From the NCBI RefSeq assembly GCF_020283565.1, contig NC_060065.1, forward strand, positions 51,014,409 to 51,078,408: a DNA stretch of 64,000 nucleotides, in the 5' to 3' direction. Source of the DNA: Trifolium pratense (lineage: Eukaryota; Streptophyta; Magnoliopsida; Fabales; Fabaceae). Positions 12,632-22,368 of this stretch are shown here, in pieces (within the stretch, counting starts at the first letter, position 1; each line of letters opens with the position of its first letter). The notes beneath the pieces were generated by a model that did no database searches, had not been told where the DNA came from, and was given only the letters and a program-made list of their open reading frames with translations. Position numbers and translations under genes: made by a program.

Positions 12632-12889
12632 TTAATTAGTTATAATAGTTGAGTTATTACATGGTTCATAGCAAAACTCAGTGATATCAAGGCAATTACA
12701 CTTCAAAGGCAATGACTCAAAACACCTACAAGACTTGCAATCTGAGTGACAAGTTGGTTTAACATCATCACAAGTACATTCTGGTGGGATTGATCTTGTG
12801 CAAGTACATTTGTCACAACAAACTGCATTTGTTGTTGCTGCCAAACCCAAGAAAAAAAGTAACAAAACTACCTTCATCTTCAAATCCAT
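12632..12889 (-). CDS. Bowman-Birk serine protease inhibitor, double-headed
   Basis: This single-exon gene encodes 85 residues. Residues 1-22 form a signal peptide (hydrophobic [12 protein letters not shown], likely cleavage after TNA). The mature domain from CCDKC at 24 to CYEPC at 77 has the canonical 14 cysteines of dicot Bowman-Birk inhibitors. The first reactive loop is CTRSIPPEC with P1-P1' Arg32-Ser33, predicting trypsin-like targets. The second loop is CFESLPLKC with Glu58-Ser59 at P1-P1', where relatives usually have Leu, Lys, Arg or Phe. There is almost no propeptide between signal and domain, unlike many seed forms. NNS near the C-terminus is a glycosylation sequon. Expected role: secreted or vacuolar defence or regulatory inhibitor. 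ATG at residue 5 is an alternative start. Confidence 0.92.
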   Translation of the reverse strand: MDLKMKVVLLLFFLGLAATTNAVCCDKCTCTRSIPPECTCDDVKPTCHSDCKSCRCFESLPLKCNCLDITEFCYEPCNNSTIITN

Positions 12890-12996
12890 CTTACTTTGTA
12901 TATGTGCTTATAATTAGTATATGATGATGATTGTTATGTTTTTTTTGCCTTGATTGTATATATGATGGTTGATGCAAATAAAACTTGCATTGGCCT

Positions 12997-13006
12997 ATTA
13001 TTTATA
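12997..13006 (-). promoter_or_regulatory. Candidate TATA box of the Bowman-Birk gene
   Basis: On the minus strand this reads tataaataat, about 110 bp upstream of the start codon at 12889. That spacing would leave a leader of roughly 75-80 bases. Placement is inferred from position and consensus only. Confidence 0.55.
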
Positions 13007-13249
13007 GTTACATTTGGATGAGGGCGGTTTACAAACTAGTCATGACTAAGGACAATGTCTTACTTTGTGTGCTTCCTTTGCAATTGTATGTATAGATAGA
13101 TTTTTAAGATATATGTGCCATCATCATCTTTTTTTATTCATCAATTAGACTACAACATGCATAATAATTTATACTTAATTATAGGTATTGCTTTGGGTAA
13201 AAAATAATGAGGTACATATACATTGTGCGAAAAAAATAAACTAAAATAA

Positions 13250-13417
13250 CCAAATGTTAGTTGGTTCAGTGGTGATTGGCGCTGAACTTGATAGGGAGGA
13301 GACGGTTCGATCCCCGCAACTGCATTTGGGAGGAGACTAGAACCACTTGATGCCAGAACTCGCCCCGAACTATGGACTACTAGAATCTCATTCCCCTAAG
13401 AACCAGAAGGTTAAAAA
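13250..13417 (+). mobile_element. SINE with 12-bp TSD
   Basis: The tRNA-like head contains gttggttcagtggtgattgg and gacggttcgatccccgc, followed by gggaggagactagaaccac and gatgccagaactcgccc, ending in ggttaaaaa. Direct repeats aaactaaaataa flank it at 13238-13249 and 13418-13429. Related pieces are at 7264 and 22637. Confidence 0.88.
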
Positions 13418-13646
13418 AAACTAAAATAAGGAACATATAATTGTAAAGCAGTATGTATATTGTCAAAAATAGCAAAGCAGGAAGCATTCAAGAACATTTG
13501 GAATGATATTTGCTAAAAATGAAAATAATAATTGGATGTCAACATATTCATTTTTTTAGTTTAATTTCAAATCTCAAATTTGAACTATGCAAATATAATT
13601 GGATGTCGTATTTTTGTCCATAGAAATGTATTTATATAACATAGTT

Positions 13647-13662
13647 TTTTTTTTTTGACCGA
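13647..13662 (-). repeat. 16-bp micro-insertion with direct repeats
   Basis: A T-run followed by gaccga lies between two copies of ttatataacatagtt (13632-13646 and 13663-13677). Read on the minus strand it is tcggtc plus A's, again resembling a SINE 3' tip. The 15-bp repeats are identical. Confidence 0.7.
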
Positions 13663-13703
13663 TTATATAACATAGTTATTATAATTAAAATTCTCAACTA
13701 GGA

Positions 13704-13725
13704 ATGTACCAAAAAAAAAAAAAAA
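13704..13725 (+). repeat. 22-bp micro-insertion with direct repeats
   Basis: The insert atgtacc plus A's lies between tctcaactagga at 13692-13703 and again at 13726-13737. Just downstream, acttataccaaaaaatag sits between two copies of caactaggata (13729-13739 and 13758-13768). The same small target therefore seems to have been hit twice. Confidence 0.7.
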
Positions 13726-13950
13726 TCTCAACTAGGATAACTTATACCAAAAAATAGCAACTAGGATATATATTACGATATGCTGACTCACAATAGTCTT
13801 TTTTGGATCAAAGTCATAAGCCCAAACGGCTACGGCTGGCTGCGTCAATTAAAACGGTAATAAATAATTAGGAAAATATTTTTTTTTGGACAGACATAAT
13901 GTTGCAATATCATTTCTATTTTTTTTTAAGCAAACACAATCTACTTAATT

Positions 13951-13953
<3 letters not shown>

Positions 13954-14002
<49 letters not shown>
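13954..14002. repeat. AAT trinucleotide microsatellite
   Basis: About sixteen uninterrupted TAA/AAT units, likely to be length-polymorphic. A second one is at 45615-45674. Confidence 0.95.
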
Positions 14003-14003
<1 letters not shown>

Positions 14004-14449
14004 GATTTAATATAATGAAGAACACAACCAAAGAAACTGTGACAAGCTCACAAAATGTCTGCTCTAGCTATCATATCATATGAGCTCCATATTTGCTTGA
14101 AGCTTTGTGAACTTGATCTCAAAATTTGGATTACATTGTAACAACAAATTAATTGGTAAGGTAATAGAACTCAATTCCGATACACCTCTATGATTTGAAA
14201 TTTTCTCATTTGAGAAAAACCCCCCACACAAACACACACACACAAACACGAAATTTTCTAATTTCTATAACATTCGCTACTTATCCGCTACTTAGGTAGA
14301 AAATTGATAAAAATGAGGTTTTTGAGAAAAAAACACGCTCCTACCATAAAATTTCCAAAATTTTAAATGTAGATTCCGCTACTTAAATAACGCAGACGGG
14401 TTTATTTTGATAAGGTTATAGGGCGTACGAGAAATGAAGTAGGGTGATA

Positions 14450-14770
14450 AAAGTAAATCTCCTCTTCCTAACTCTACTTACAACCCAACCCAAAATCTAG
14501 TATGGGCCATATATAAGTGGGCCAAATAAGAAACAAAAAATAGTTAAGCCCAAATTAAAGAATAAGTAAAAAAAAATACAAAAGAAAAACATAATCTGAA
14601 TTTGAAGTTGCTGGTTGTGATTGGTTGAATAATATGTGGCACCTACATGGCCTTAGCACCTTATCCCATAAACCATAGTATTGACAGTTGTGGTGGTCGT
14701 TAAAAAAACCACACATCATCTTATTATTACAATCTCCTTTCATTCTCAAACTCACAAAATCTTCCTCACA
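14450..14770 (+). promoter_or_regulatory. PETC promoter region with site II and I-box-like motifs
   Basis: Two TGGGCC (site II type) motifs lie at about 14503-14508 and 14518-14523, surrounding a catatataag stretch. ccttatcc at 14659-14666 is the reverse of GGATAAGG, an I-box-like light-response motif. These are motif matches by eye. Light regulation is expected for PETC but is inferred here. Confidence 0.4.
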
Positions 14771-16979
14771 ATGGCTTCCACTACTCTCTCCCCTGCAACT
14801 CCTTCTCAGGTATCATTAAAATAAAAAGCAATTTTTTTTGTTAAAGTTAGTTTCTTTTGAGTATTGTGATTAAAAGGGTCTTTTTATTTTTATGATTTCA
14901 GCTATGTTCTGGAAAGAGTGGGATGTTTTGTCCCTCAATGGCTCTTGTTATGAAGCAAACAAGAACTCAGATGATTGGAAAGAGTAATAAAGGAATGAAA
15001 ATTACTTGCCAAGCTACTAGCATTCCTGCTGATAGAGTACCTGACATGAGTAAGAGGAAGACCTTGAATCTGCTTCTTCTTGGTGCTCTTTCACTTCCTA
15101 CTGCTGGAATGCTTGTTCCTTATGGATCCTTCCTTGTCCCTCCAGGGTAAGTTTTATTTATTTCTTAGTATTTTTTATTATTAGCTCAAATTAAGGTTTT
15201 ATTCCCTATTTGGTGAGACATGTTGATGTTGTATTGACTTGTAGAATTGTGTGAATTGGTGTTTAGTTTTAATCAAATCAAGTGTTGGTTTAGGATTTTT
15301 CTGTTAACTATAATATAGTTCTATTATAGGCATGTAGCATGTAACATGTAATGTTGTATAATATATGAAGCACCGACACAAACATAAACACTGGATATGA
15401 TAATGATAATTACATGTAAATAAACATTGGTAATAATTTAAAAAATTAAAGTGATTGCATGTATGTAGCCATTCCTGTTACTTGTCGGACACTGGAGCAC
15501 GTTTTCAATTTGAAGTATCGGTGCTAGATAATATTTTTTTGTTGGTATTTAACCCTCTGGTTCCCAAGAGAATGGGGCATCGGTAATCCAGAATTAGGCA
15601 GTGAGGTAAGTAAAGTTTGGCTAAGAATTGTTTCCACCAGGAATCAAACTCGAGTTCTTCCGAACAATTCGTCCTAGGGGAGCTCATTAACCACTTGAGC
15701 ACAATGTCTTGGTTTCGGTTCTAGATAATTTGTACTTGTCGGATACTCGAACACGCTTTCAATTCATGTATCTTACTTTTCATATAGTCATAATTTTAAT
15801 GATTTTTACGGTGAGGGACTATTTGAATTGATTTTTCCCAACTCTTTGGAATATTGCCTCCATTATTTCACTTTGCTTTCTTGTCACATTAGCATCAAAT
15901 TCCATAACATGTTTAAATTTATCCCATGTCTAATAAAATGTATCAAACAAGAGAACTATTAGCATTCTACTATGTTGCTCGATGCTAATTATCTGTTGCA
16001 TTTGGAATCCAAAAAGTTTTATGATTCTTCATTCTCAGTTTCTTCACCTATCAAATTATTAATGAAAAACACATTACAGGTCAGGCTCTGCAACCGGTGG
16101 TACTGTTGCCAAGGATGCCGTTGGCAATGATGTAGTTGCAGCAGAATGGCTCAAGACTCATGGACCAGGCGACCGCACTCTTACCCAAGGATTAAAGGTA
16201 AGTGTAGAATTGTTAAGTCGTTAGAGCATCTCCAATGAGAGTTCTTATCAGGGTCTTTGATATTCAAATAACAGAACTTTTTTAAATAACAGGGTGATCC
16301 TACCTACCTTGTGGTAGAGAGCGACAGAACACTTGCAACATTTGCGATTAATGCCGTATGCACTCACCTCGGGTGTGTCGTGCCGTTTAACACTGCTGAA
16401 AAAAAGTTCATCTGCCCATGCCATGGATCTCAGTACAATGACCAAGGAAGAGTTGTAAGAGGACCCGCTCCCTTGGTAAGCAGTCAGGCTTCTTATGATT
16501 TGTTTCTTAGGGATTGTTTGGATTTACTTATTTAAACTTATCTCATTGACATAAACACTTGATAGACTGTTTGAGAGAGTTTATGAAAACAACAGCTTAT
16601 GATATGTGTATAAACTATTTTCAGCTTAATTCCATAAACTCTCCAGGATAGCTTGTAAAAACAACTTATAGCTTATATGAATACAATTTGACTTTATTTT
16701 ATCTTTTATTAAAAATAGCTACTACATAAGCTCTTGTATGACAAGCATTAGGCTATAAGCACTTAATTAAGTTGTTAATCCAAACAGGGCAGTAGTGTTC
16801 AATTCAGTCGTCAATTGTCTTTGCTTCATGCACTTTTACTAATGAATATTCTTGTTCTTTTTGTTGGACAGTCTCTTGCATTGGCACATTGTGATGTTGG
16901 TTTAGATGATGGGAAGGTTTTGTTTGTTCCTTGGACTGAAACAGATTTCAGAACAGGTGATGCTCCATGGTGGTCTTAG
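14771..16979 (+). CDS. PETC: Cytochrome b6f Rieske iron-sulfur protein, chloroplast precursor
   Basis: Five exons: 14771-14809, 14902-15146, 16080-16197, 16293-16475 and 16872-16979, giving 230 residues, the usual precursor length. The N-terminal part to about residue 50 is a Ser/Thr-rich transit peptide ([12 protein letters not shown] marks the mature start). One membrane anchor follows ([21 protein letters not shown]), then the Gly-rich hinge (GSGSATGGT) and the soluble Rieske domain. The 2Fe-2S ligands are in CTHLGC (Cys157, His159) and CPCHGS (Cys175, His178), with the disulfide pair Cys162-Cys177. The protein ends in GDAPWWS. It carries electrons from plastoquinol to cytochrome f in the thylakoid. 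Introns 2 and 4 carry transposon-derived insertions, and the reading frame is intact. Confidence 0.97.
15362..15517. repeat. Dispersed repeat in PETC intron 2
   Basis: The blocks gaagcaccgacacaaacat and cttgtcggacactggagcac resemble short blocks in ENT intron 6 (near 23960-24120 and 29060-29225, with tgtcggacacgtgtcgg). It is a family of short GAC/GTC-rich intronic repeats. Boundaries are uncertain because the SINE splits its right edge, and cttgtcggatactcgaacacg follows at 15736. Confidence 0.4.
15533..15714 (-). mobile_element. SINE in PETC intron 2, reverse orientation
   Basis: Read on the minus strand, the head has gtgctcaagtggttaatgag and the box-B-like gagtttgattcctgg, ending in caacaaaaaaa. 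It is flanked by 15-bp repeats, tcggtgctagataat at 15518-15532 and tcggttctagataat at 15715-15729 (one mismatch). It is the same family as the copy at 43416. Confidence 0.8.
16510..16792. mobile_element. MITE in PETC intron 4
   Basis: The left end gggattgtttggatttact and the right end gttaatccaaacaggg are imperfect inverted repeats. Inner blocks aacttatctc, cagcttat, agcttatatg and ataagcact form many inverted pairs. TTA precedes the left end; the right TSD is not clear. It is probably a Tourist/Harbinger-type MITE. Confidence 0.65.
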
Positions 16980-17922
16980 ACTTCTTAAACTTGTCCCTAT
17001 ATTGTAATATATTCAAATCTGAAATTCACACATTTCTGTTTTTGTATTAATTCATAAACACATTTTGTAATCAAATTGATATTGTGTGTATTGAAGCTGG
17101 TATAAGGTGAAAACAAACCTAGATGTTGTTTTTTCGCGGTTTTGTCCATAACTTACTTTTTGTGTTAATCGTCCTACTCCTACATTTGATGATATATCAT
17201 ATATGACTTGAACAAATGTTTATAAGTGAAAGACAATCTTCAACGTGGTAATTAACGAAAAAATTCCAATTGCTTGAAAGACGGATTGATGAAAAGACTT
17301 GTCTAATTGTTATGGATTATGTTATTCAATGTCATTAGTCATTTAGCTACTGGAATGGTACTACCAGCAATGTGTTTTTATTAGGTTTATAGTTAAAATG
17401 ATAATTCTATAAAGATGGTTGTTGCCTGAATCTAGGATTAGGTATTTCATGACCAACCCCATAGAACTCCAACTCAACTTGCACATCTTAGTCATAATTA
17501 CTATCCTTTTTTATCCAAATGCAAGTTCCAATCCCATATAAGAACTCCTATGTTTAATGCTTTAATGATCAGTATTGATTGAAAGTAAAATTATTTACAT
17601 GCCAATGATGCCATCACATATAATAATTTATAAATTAAATCTTTATAAAATGAAACCTAAAATGAAAAATAACATCAATCTTAACAAATTTAGTTTTTTC
17701 AAAAAATATGTTTTGCCACATCACCTAAACCATTAAATGAATAAAAATAAAAGAGTGAAGACACATTTTGATCATCACAATTTTTTGATCAATTCAATCA
17801 TCAACAAAAAAAAAATCAAATTAGTCCCTAATATTTTTATGCTGAAGATAAATTAGTCTCTTTAATATAACGAATAAAAAAAAATTATCCTGAAAATGAA
17901 CATATTAATTAAGGACTATTTA

Positions 17923-18247
17923 GGGTGCGTTTGATCTGTTAAAAATAAGGGACTGGATAGAACAACTTCAGTTGTACTGTGTTTGATTTTAAAACTGTTC
18001 CTGATACTGGACAAACTGGGGTCAAGGGACAGGACAAAAGCTGAAATTCTTGTCCCCCACAGAACCACGAGACAACTTTTTGTCCTCAGCACAAGTTGTT
18101 TAAAATAGCAAAATAACCTTTTGTCCACCAAACATCGTACAACACAAAGTTTGTTCAATACCTTAAACCTTTGTCCTGTGCTGTTCTATCTTGTACTGTC
18201 TTGTACTGTTCTGTCCAGTATTTATATTTTGCAGATCAAACAGACCC
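17923..18247. mobile_element. Tourist/Harbinger-like MITE, 325 bp
   Basis: The ends gggtgcgtttgatctgtt and gcagatcaaacagaccc are inverted repeats, with TTA on both sides (17920-17922 and 18248-18250). Inner gactggatagaac/gttctgtccagt pairs extend the inverted symmetry. The TTA target and GGG ends fit PIF/Harbinger MITEs. A relative is at 34681-35000. Confidence 0.85.
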
Positions 18248-18710
18248 TTAAGGTTTTATTTTTTGTCAGAAATCGAATGTAGATTAAAGATAATAAAAAT
18301 TAGAGTGATGTTGAATAACTGGTATACTTAATTAAGGAAATAAAAAAAAAATTGCAATGAATTTTTTTTTTATATTTTAAAAATGTTAACCATACAAACT
18401 CAAAAATAACATTATTGTATTATATTTGATTTTCTTAAATAGTGTCCGATGAACACTTATTAATATTTTCTTAAATTTTAAAATGTCATCCTAACTGGTA
18501 CTCCAAGATATTAGTTAAAAAAATCAAAATAAATAAATTTTACACTGAAATAAATATTTTTTATATTTTTAAAATGTAGAATACATTTTGTCAGAAAAAA
18601 ATGTATAAAGAGATAAACTAGCCGACGTAAAGGTTGGAGTAACTACTGTGGGCGTGACCATGACGGCAGAGTCAGAGTGAATATTCCCAGCAGCAAAGTG
18701 TGAAAACAAA

Positions 18711-18726
18711 TCTCTATTGCAAAAAA
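18711..18726 (+). repeat. 16-bp micro-insertion with direct repeats
   Basis: tctctattgc plus A's lies between two copies of gtgtgaaaacaaa (left ending at 18710, right ending at 18742). The exact junction in the A-run is ambiguous. Confidence 0.6.
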
Positions 18727-19080
18727 AAAGTGTGAAAACAAACCATGAAACGTTGAATTCAGATTCATGAAGTTTAATATGAAATACTGGTATATATACT
18801 ACAAGTCTACAACTATTTTTTTTGTTAACTCTCTAATTTTTAGGTGAAGGAGCAAAAATTTGACCTTAAAATAAATAAAATCTTACATCTTATAAAATCC
18901 TATTTTAATTCTTCCAAATAATTCATCTTAAAAATAACTTATAGAAAATGTTAAATAGTATTCCGGAGCATTGGTTAAGCATATTAAACTGTATTGAAAC
19001 TTATACATTCAATATTTTGAAAGTATAAAAAGTTATCTTATAAATATTAATTTTATCTTAAGTTTACTTTTTTATGTTTA

Positions 19081-19287
19081 GGTATCGTTTGACCTGACTT
19101 TTTTTCCTCTTATTTAGAGGTTATGCAAATAACTTATGCAATTTTTATATATTATCATAAGTTTGTCAAGCTAGTTTATGATAAAATAGCTTATAAAATT
19201 ACAATTTTCACTAGTGTGAACTTATAAAATAACATAAAATTTAATTTATATTGCATAAACTCAAAAAAAGCTAGGCCAAAGGAACCC
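19081..19287. mobile_element. Tourist-like MITE, 207 bp
   Basis: The ends ggtatcgtttgacctgac and ctaggccaaaggaaccc are imperfect inverted repeats, flanked by TTA at 19078-19080 and 19288-19290. The interior is AT-rich with ataagttt/aacttat pairs. Confidence 0.7.
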
Positions 19288-19948
19288 TTAACAAGGACCC
19301 GAAAACATTTTTTAGAATACCCATAATTTTTAACAATTTGAACTCATTATACAACTCAATTTTAGGACTACTAGTACCGCGTGCAGAGATATTGAAAAAA
19401 TCTTTTGGACACACTTACGTGAGTAAAAAAATTTAAAGAAGAAATGACTGGATAAGGTGACAATATTAATTTTATTTTAACTTTATTATATTTGTGAGTG
19501 TGTGTCTAAATAATTTTTTCTTGGATTTGTACCAAAGTTAGAATTTCTCCTGTGTGTAAGTCCTAAAATGCTGCTTGCGGTTTTTTTATCACAATGATTA
19601 CGCATTTCCACGTTCATTGTTGACTCACAACCAATTTTTTTTATGCTCCACTTGCATTTTTTTTCCTAAACATATATGAATAATAACTGATGTATTTAAT
19701 TTATGATATAGATGAAATACATTAATTATTCAATTAATCTAAAATATTATTTTTTATATTTGTAATAGGATTAGAGGAATTACCGGTAATTCTACTCCCC
19801 TGCTTTTTATATTCTTATTAATCGTAGTGTCAGGCTATCAACCAATTTTATAAGTCAATTTTTTAAATTTGATCGAATTATAGTGTCAGGCTGTCAGCTA
19901 ATTAATTTTATAAGTTTGATTGAGTTACTGTGCGAACCAAAATTTTAA

Positions 19949-20677
19949 GGGTCTGTTTGGTGCACAGGATAAGAGACAGATAGGATAACTGTATCATATC
20001 CTGCCGCAATCCAGTGTTTGGTGATACAACATGATATGATAAGTTAATCCTGAAGCTTATCCAATCCTGTCTCTCTAGTTATAATTCTTATCCTGAATTT
20101 GAGCTGGGTTACCAGCAGGATAGGATAAGAAAAAAAAATTATTTATTTATTTTATAAAATATATTTTAAAATACATAAAATAAAATTAATAAAATAATTA
20201 ATTTTTAAATATATATGTGATCTTCTCACCGGAGTAATTTTGTAATTTATATATTCTAAAAAATCAAAATTTTACTAAAATTATTAATATTTTAAAGTAA
20301 AATGATTATTAAAAAATTGACAAATAGGAAACTGATTTATATTTTTTATTTTAAAGTAAAATGATTATTATATAAAGTTATTTGATTACTTATTTATATT
20401 TTTTATTTATAAAATTCAAAGTATTACAAAATAATTTTAAAAAAATAACAATTGTTTTACAAGAGTAATTTTGTCAAATGAATATGTTATATATCTTATC
20501 ATATTATTATGAGTTTAAAAACAAAATATAATAGTTATCATGATTGTTATCCTATGTGCACCAAACACAGGATATGATAACTGAGTATAACTGTTATCCT
20601 GCTGTTATCTTATCTCATCCTTATCCTGTTTTATATCCTATCCTATCACTATGCTATCCTGCGCACTAAACGGGCCC
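19949..20677. mobile_element. Harbinger-type MITE, 729 bp
   Basis: The left end gggtctgtttggtgcacagg and the right end cgcactaaacgggccc are inverted repeats, flanked by TAA at 19946-19948 and 20678-20680. Inside, caggata/tatcctg motifs are repeated many times near both ends, as subterminal repeats that could be transposase binding sites. There is no transposase ORF, so it is non-autonomous. Confidence 0.85.
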
Positions 20678-21775
20678 TAAGATTATATTAAAGCATTCAA
20701 GACTATCTTAAAAATTTCCGTTGAGACACTATACAAAACTAATTAAGGTGAAGATTGCCCCTTATAATATATTTATCTCATCTAATGTGAGATTTTTAAC
20801 ATTTTCTCACGCTCAAGATTGAATATCTAAAGCGTGATCTAATAAATCTTAGAGACACTTTAAAAACTTACCTTAATCTATGTGGAATTTGGGTTGTTTA
20901 TAAAATAGAAAATGAATAAATTAATATACAAGGAAGGAGTATATATAAAGATTCTTCTCTCTAACTTTTTGCTGCTCATGTTTCTCTTTCTCAGCTATTC
21001 AGTGGTACCTTGAACCTTGAAGTAATAATATAGTAAGCTCAATCTCCCTATTCTTCTTTAATATTTTCTTTATCTTTCATTCAACTTAAGTGCTATAATA
21101 ATATGATGTATCTCTATATATTTAAATTTCTTTAGTACTCATTTTCCCTTGTACCATAGAAGGAAGAAAAGAAACCTTGTTTTGTTAATATCTATTGGCT
21201 AATTTAATTGTGTCTTCTACTTTTTCTACACTTACAATTGATATTCACTTTATTTTTTAGATATTCATGGTTATTGCCTTCCTTAAAGTCTTTGGTATAT
21301 CTAACGATCTGTACATTGCCTATCCTCTTATCATACTGGATGATGTAGATGTCAATATATTTTAAATCAATTATATATTTAAATTAATAATAAAAATCGT
21401 GGCAACTTTTGTCCACATACCATAATATTTTGATCGAGTTATTATAGTGCAATTATTCATCTTTCAATGTATTATAATGGTAAATATACTTACAATTGTC
21501 TGTTTTACTATTATTTACTTTGGTCATTTTTTTTTTATTTTATATTTTTTGGTTTATACCAACAATATCTGGTCTACTGGACCGCCTGATCTAATTTGGG
21601 GTCATCAGCGTCAGTTCTGACATCAAATGGTTTCAACCCTTCTTTCGAATGTAGTTGCAGAGATAAAATTTAGTTAATTTATTTTAATAATCAATTTACA
21701 CAATTTATTTTCTGTTAGTCAATTTTTTTGATTAAATTAATAACAAAAGAGTATTAAAGATGTATTTACAATTTT

Positions 21776-21909
21776 GTCCCCGTGAGCTTAGCTCAGTTGG
21801 TAGGGACATCGTTTTATAAACGTAGGAGCCGGGGTTCGAATCCCGGACACTCCACTTATCCACCTTTAAGGTGGAATTTCTAGCTATTAGGCTACTTGAC
21901 CCAAAAAAA
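21776..21909 (+). mobile_element. SINE, tRNA-derived, with 16-bp TSD
   Basis: The head reads like a tRNA: gagcttagctcagttggtag (box A) and ggggttcgaatcccgg (box B). The tail is ctagctattaggctacttgaccc plus A's. Perfect repeats atgtatttacaatttt occur at 21760-21775 and 21910-21925. It is the best-preserved copy of this family in the window. It is not a functional tRNA gene, because the downstream part is SINE body. Confidence 0.92.
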
Positions 21910-22263
21910 ATGTATTTACAATTTTTCATATATTTAAGCATCAAAATAATTATTTATTGTATATTTTTCATAAGTAGGGATCAAATTGACCGGTTTTTAA
22001 ATTAAATGACCATACTGACCTTTAAAAATAAATTAAGGGACTAAACAGATCTTTTATAATTTAGAATATTTGATTTATTAATTTATGATCTTTTATTATG
22101 ACTTAATTGATTTCTTTTTAATTACTACTATATTTATATACAAAAATCATAGGTGTTGACAGGGGTGGATAATATCTCTCTAGCTCTATATTTATTTATT
22201 TATAGTTATGTACTATGTAGGATCACATTACAAATATATACAGAATAACATGTACACATTGAA

Positions 22264-22284
22264 TTCCACCAAAAAAAAAAAAAG
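22264..22284 (+). repeat. Micro-insertion in the ENT copy 1 leader, shared with copy 2
   Basis: ttccacc plus A's lies between two copies of tgtacacattgaa (22251-22263 and 22285-22297). The equivalent place upstream of copy 2 (about 27329-27372) shows a degenerate form, gtacacattgaa ... tttcaccc ... gtacacatt. The event therefore predates the ENT duplication. Confidence 0.6.
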
Positions 22285-22368
22285 TGTACACATTGAAGCC
22301 TTAAATTGTGGTTATCTTTTTAATTTCTTGCAGAAGTTTGATTGAAAAGAATAATCCACGGCAGAGCC

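Larger units (their letters stand above)
13007..14770. other. Intergenic between the Bowman-Birk gene and PETC
   Basis: The stretch holds a SINE (13250-13417), two or three micro-insertions near 13.63-13.77 kb, an AAT microsatellite (13954-14002), and the PETC promoter at its right end. A pyrimidine-poor patch at 14220-14250 is rich in CACA. No gene was recognised; the short minus-strand ORF at 14555-14755 overlaps the PETC promoter and resembles nothing. Confidence 0.6.
16980..20938. other. Intergenic between PETC and ENT copy 1
   Basis: No gene supported. PETC 3' UTR sequence probably covers the first 100-150 bases. The rest is MITE-rich: Tourist-type elements at 17923, 19081 and 19949, plus a micro-insertion at 18711. 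Remaining stretches are AT-rich and featureless. Confidence 0.6.
20939..22368 (+). promoter_or_regulatory. ENT copy 1 promoter and probable 5' leader with an intron
   Basis: tatatataaag at about 20940-20950 is a plausible TATA box. A candidate leader follows (about 20975-21035), and an acceptor-like ttcttgcag at 22324-22332 precedes the start codon by 36 bases, so a leader intron of about 1.3 kb is possible (inference). Inside lie a reverse SINE fragment (about 21545-21660), a complete SINE (21776-21909) and a micro-insertion (22264). ENT copy 2 keeps the ttgcag acceptor-like site but has no comparable upstream part visible. Confidence 0.4.

Noticed and set aside
16248..16445. Minus-strand ORF over PETC exon 4
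   Set aside because: Shadow of the Rieske-domain exon.
21782..21854. Apparent tRNA gene
   Set aside because: Good A and B boxes, but the sequence continues into a SINE body with poly-A and a 16-bp TSD; the anticodon arm does not form a proper tRNA.
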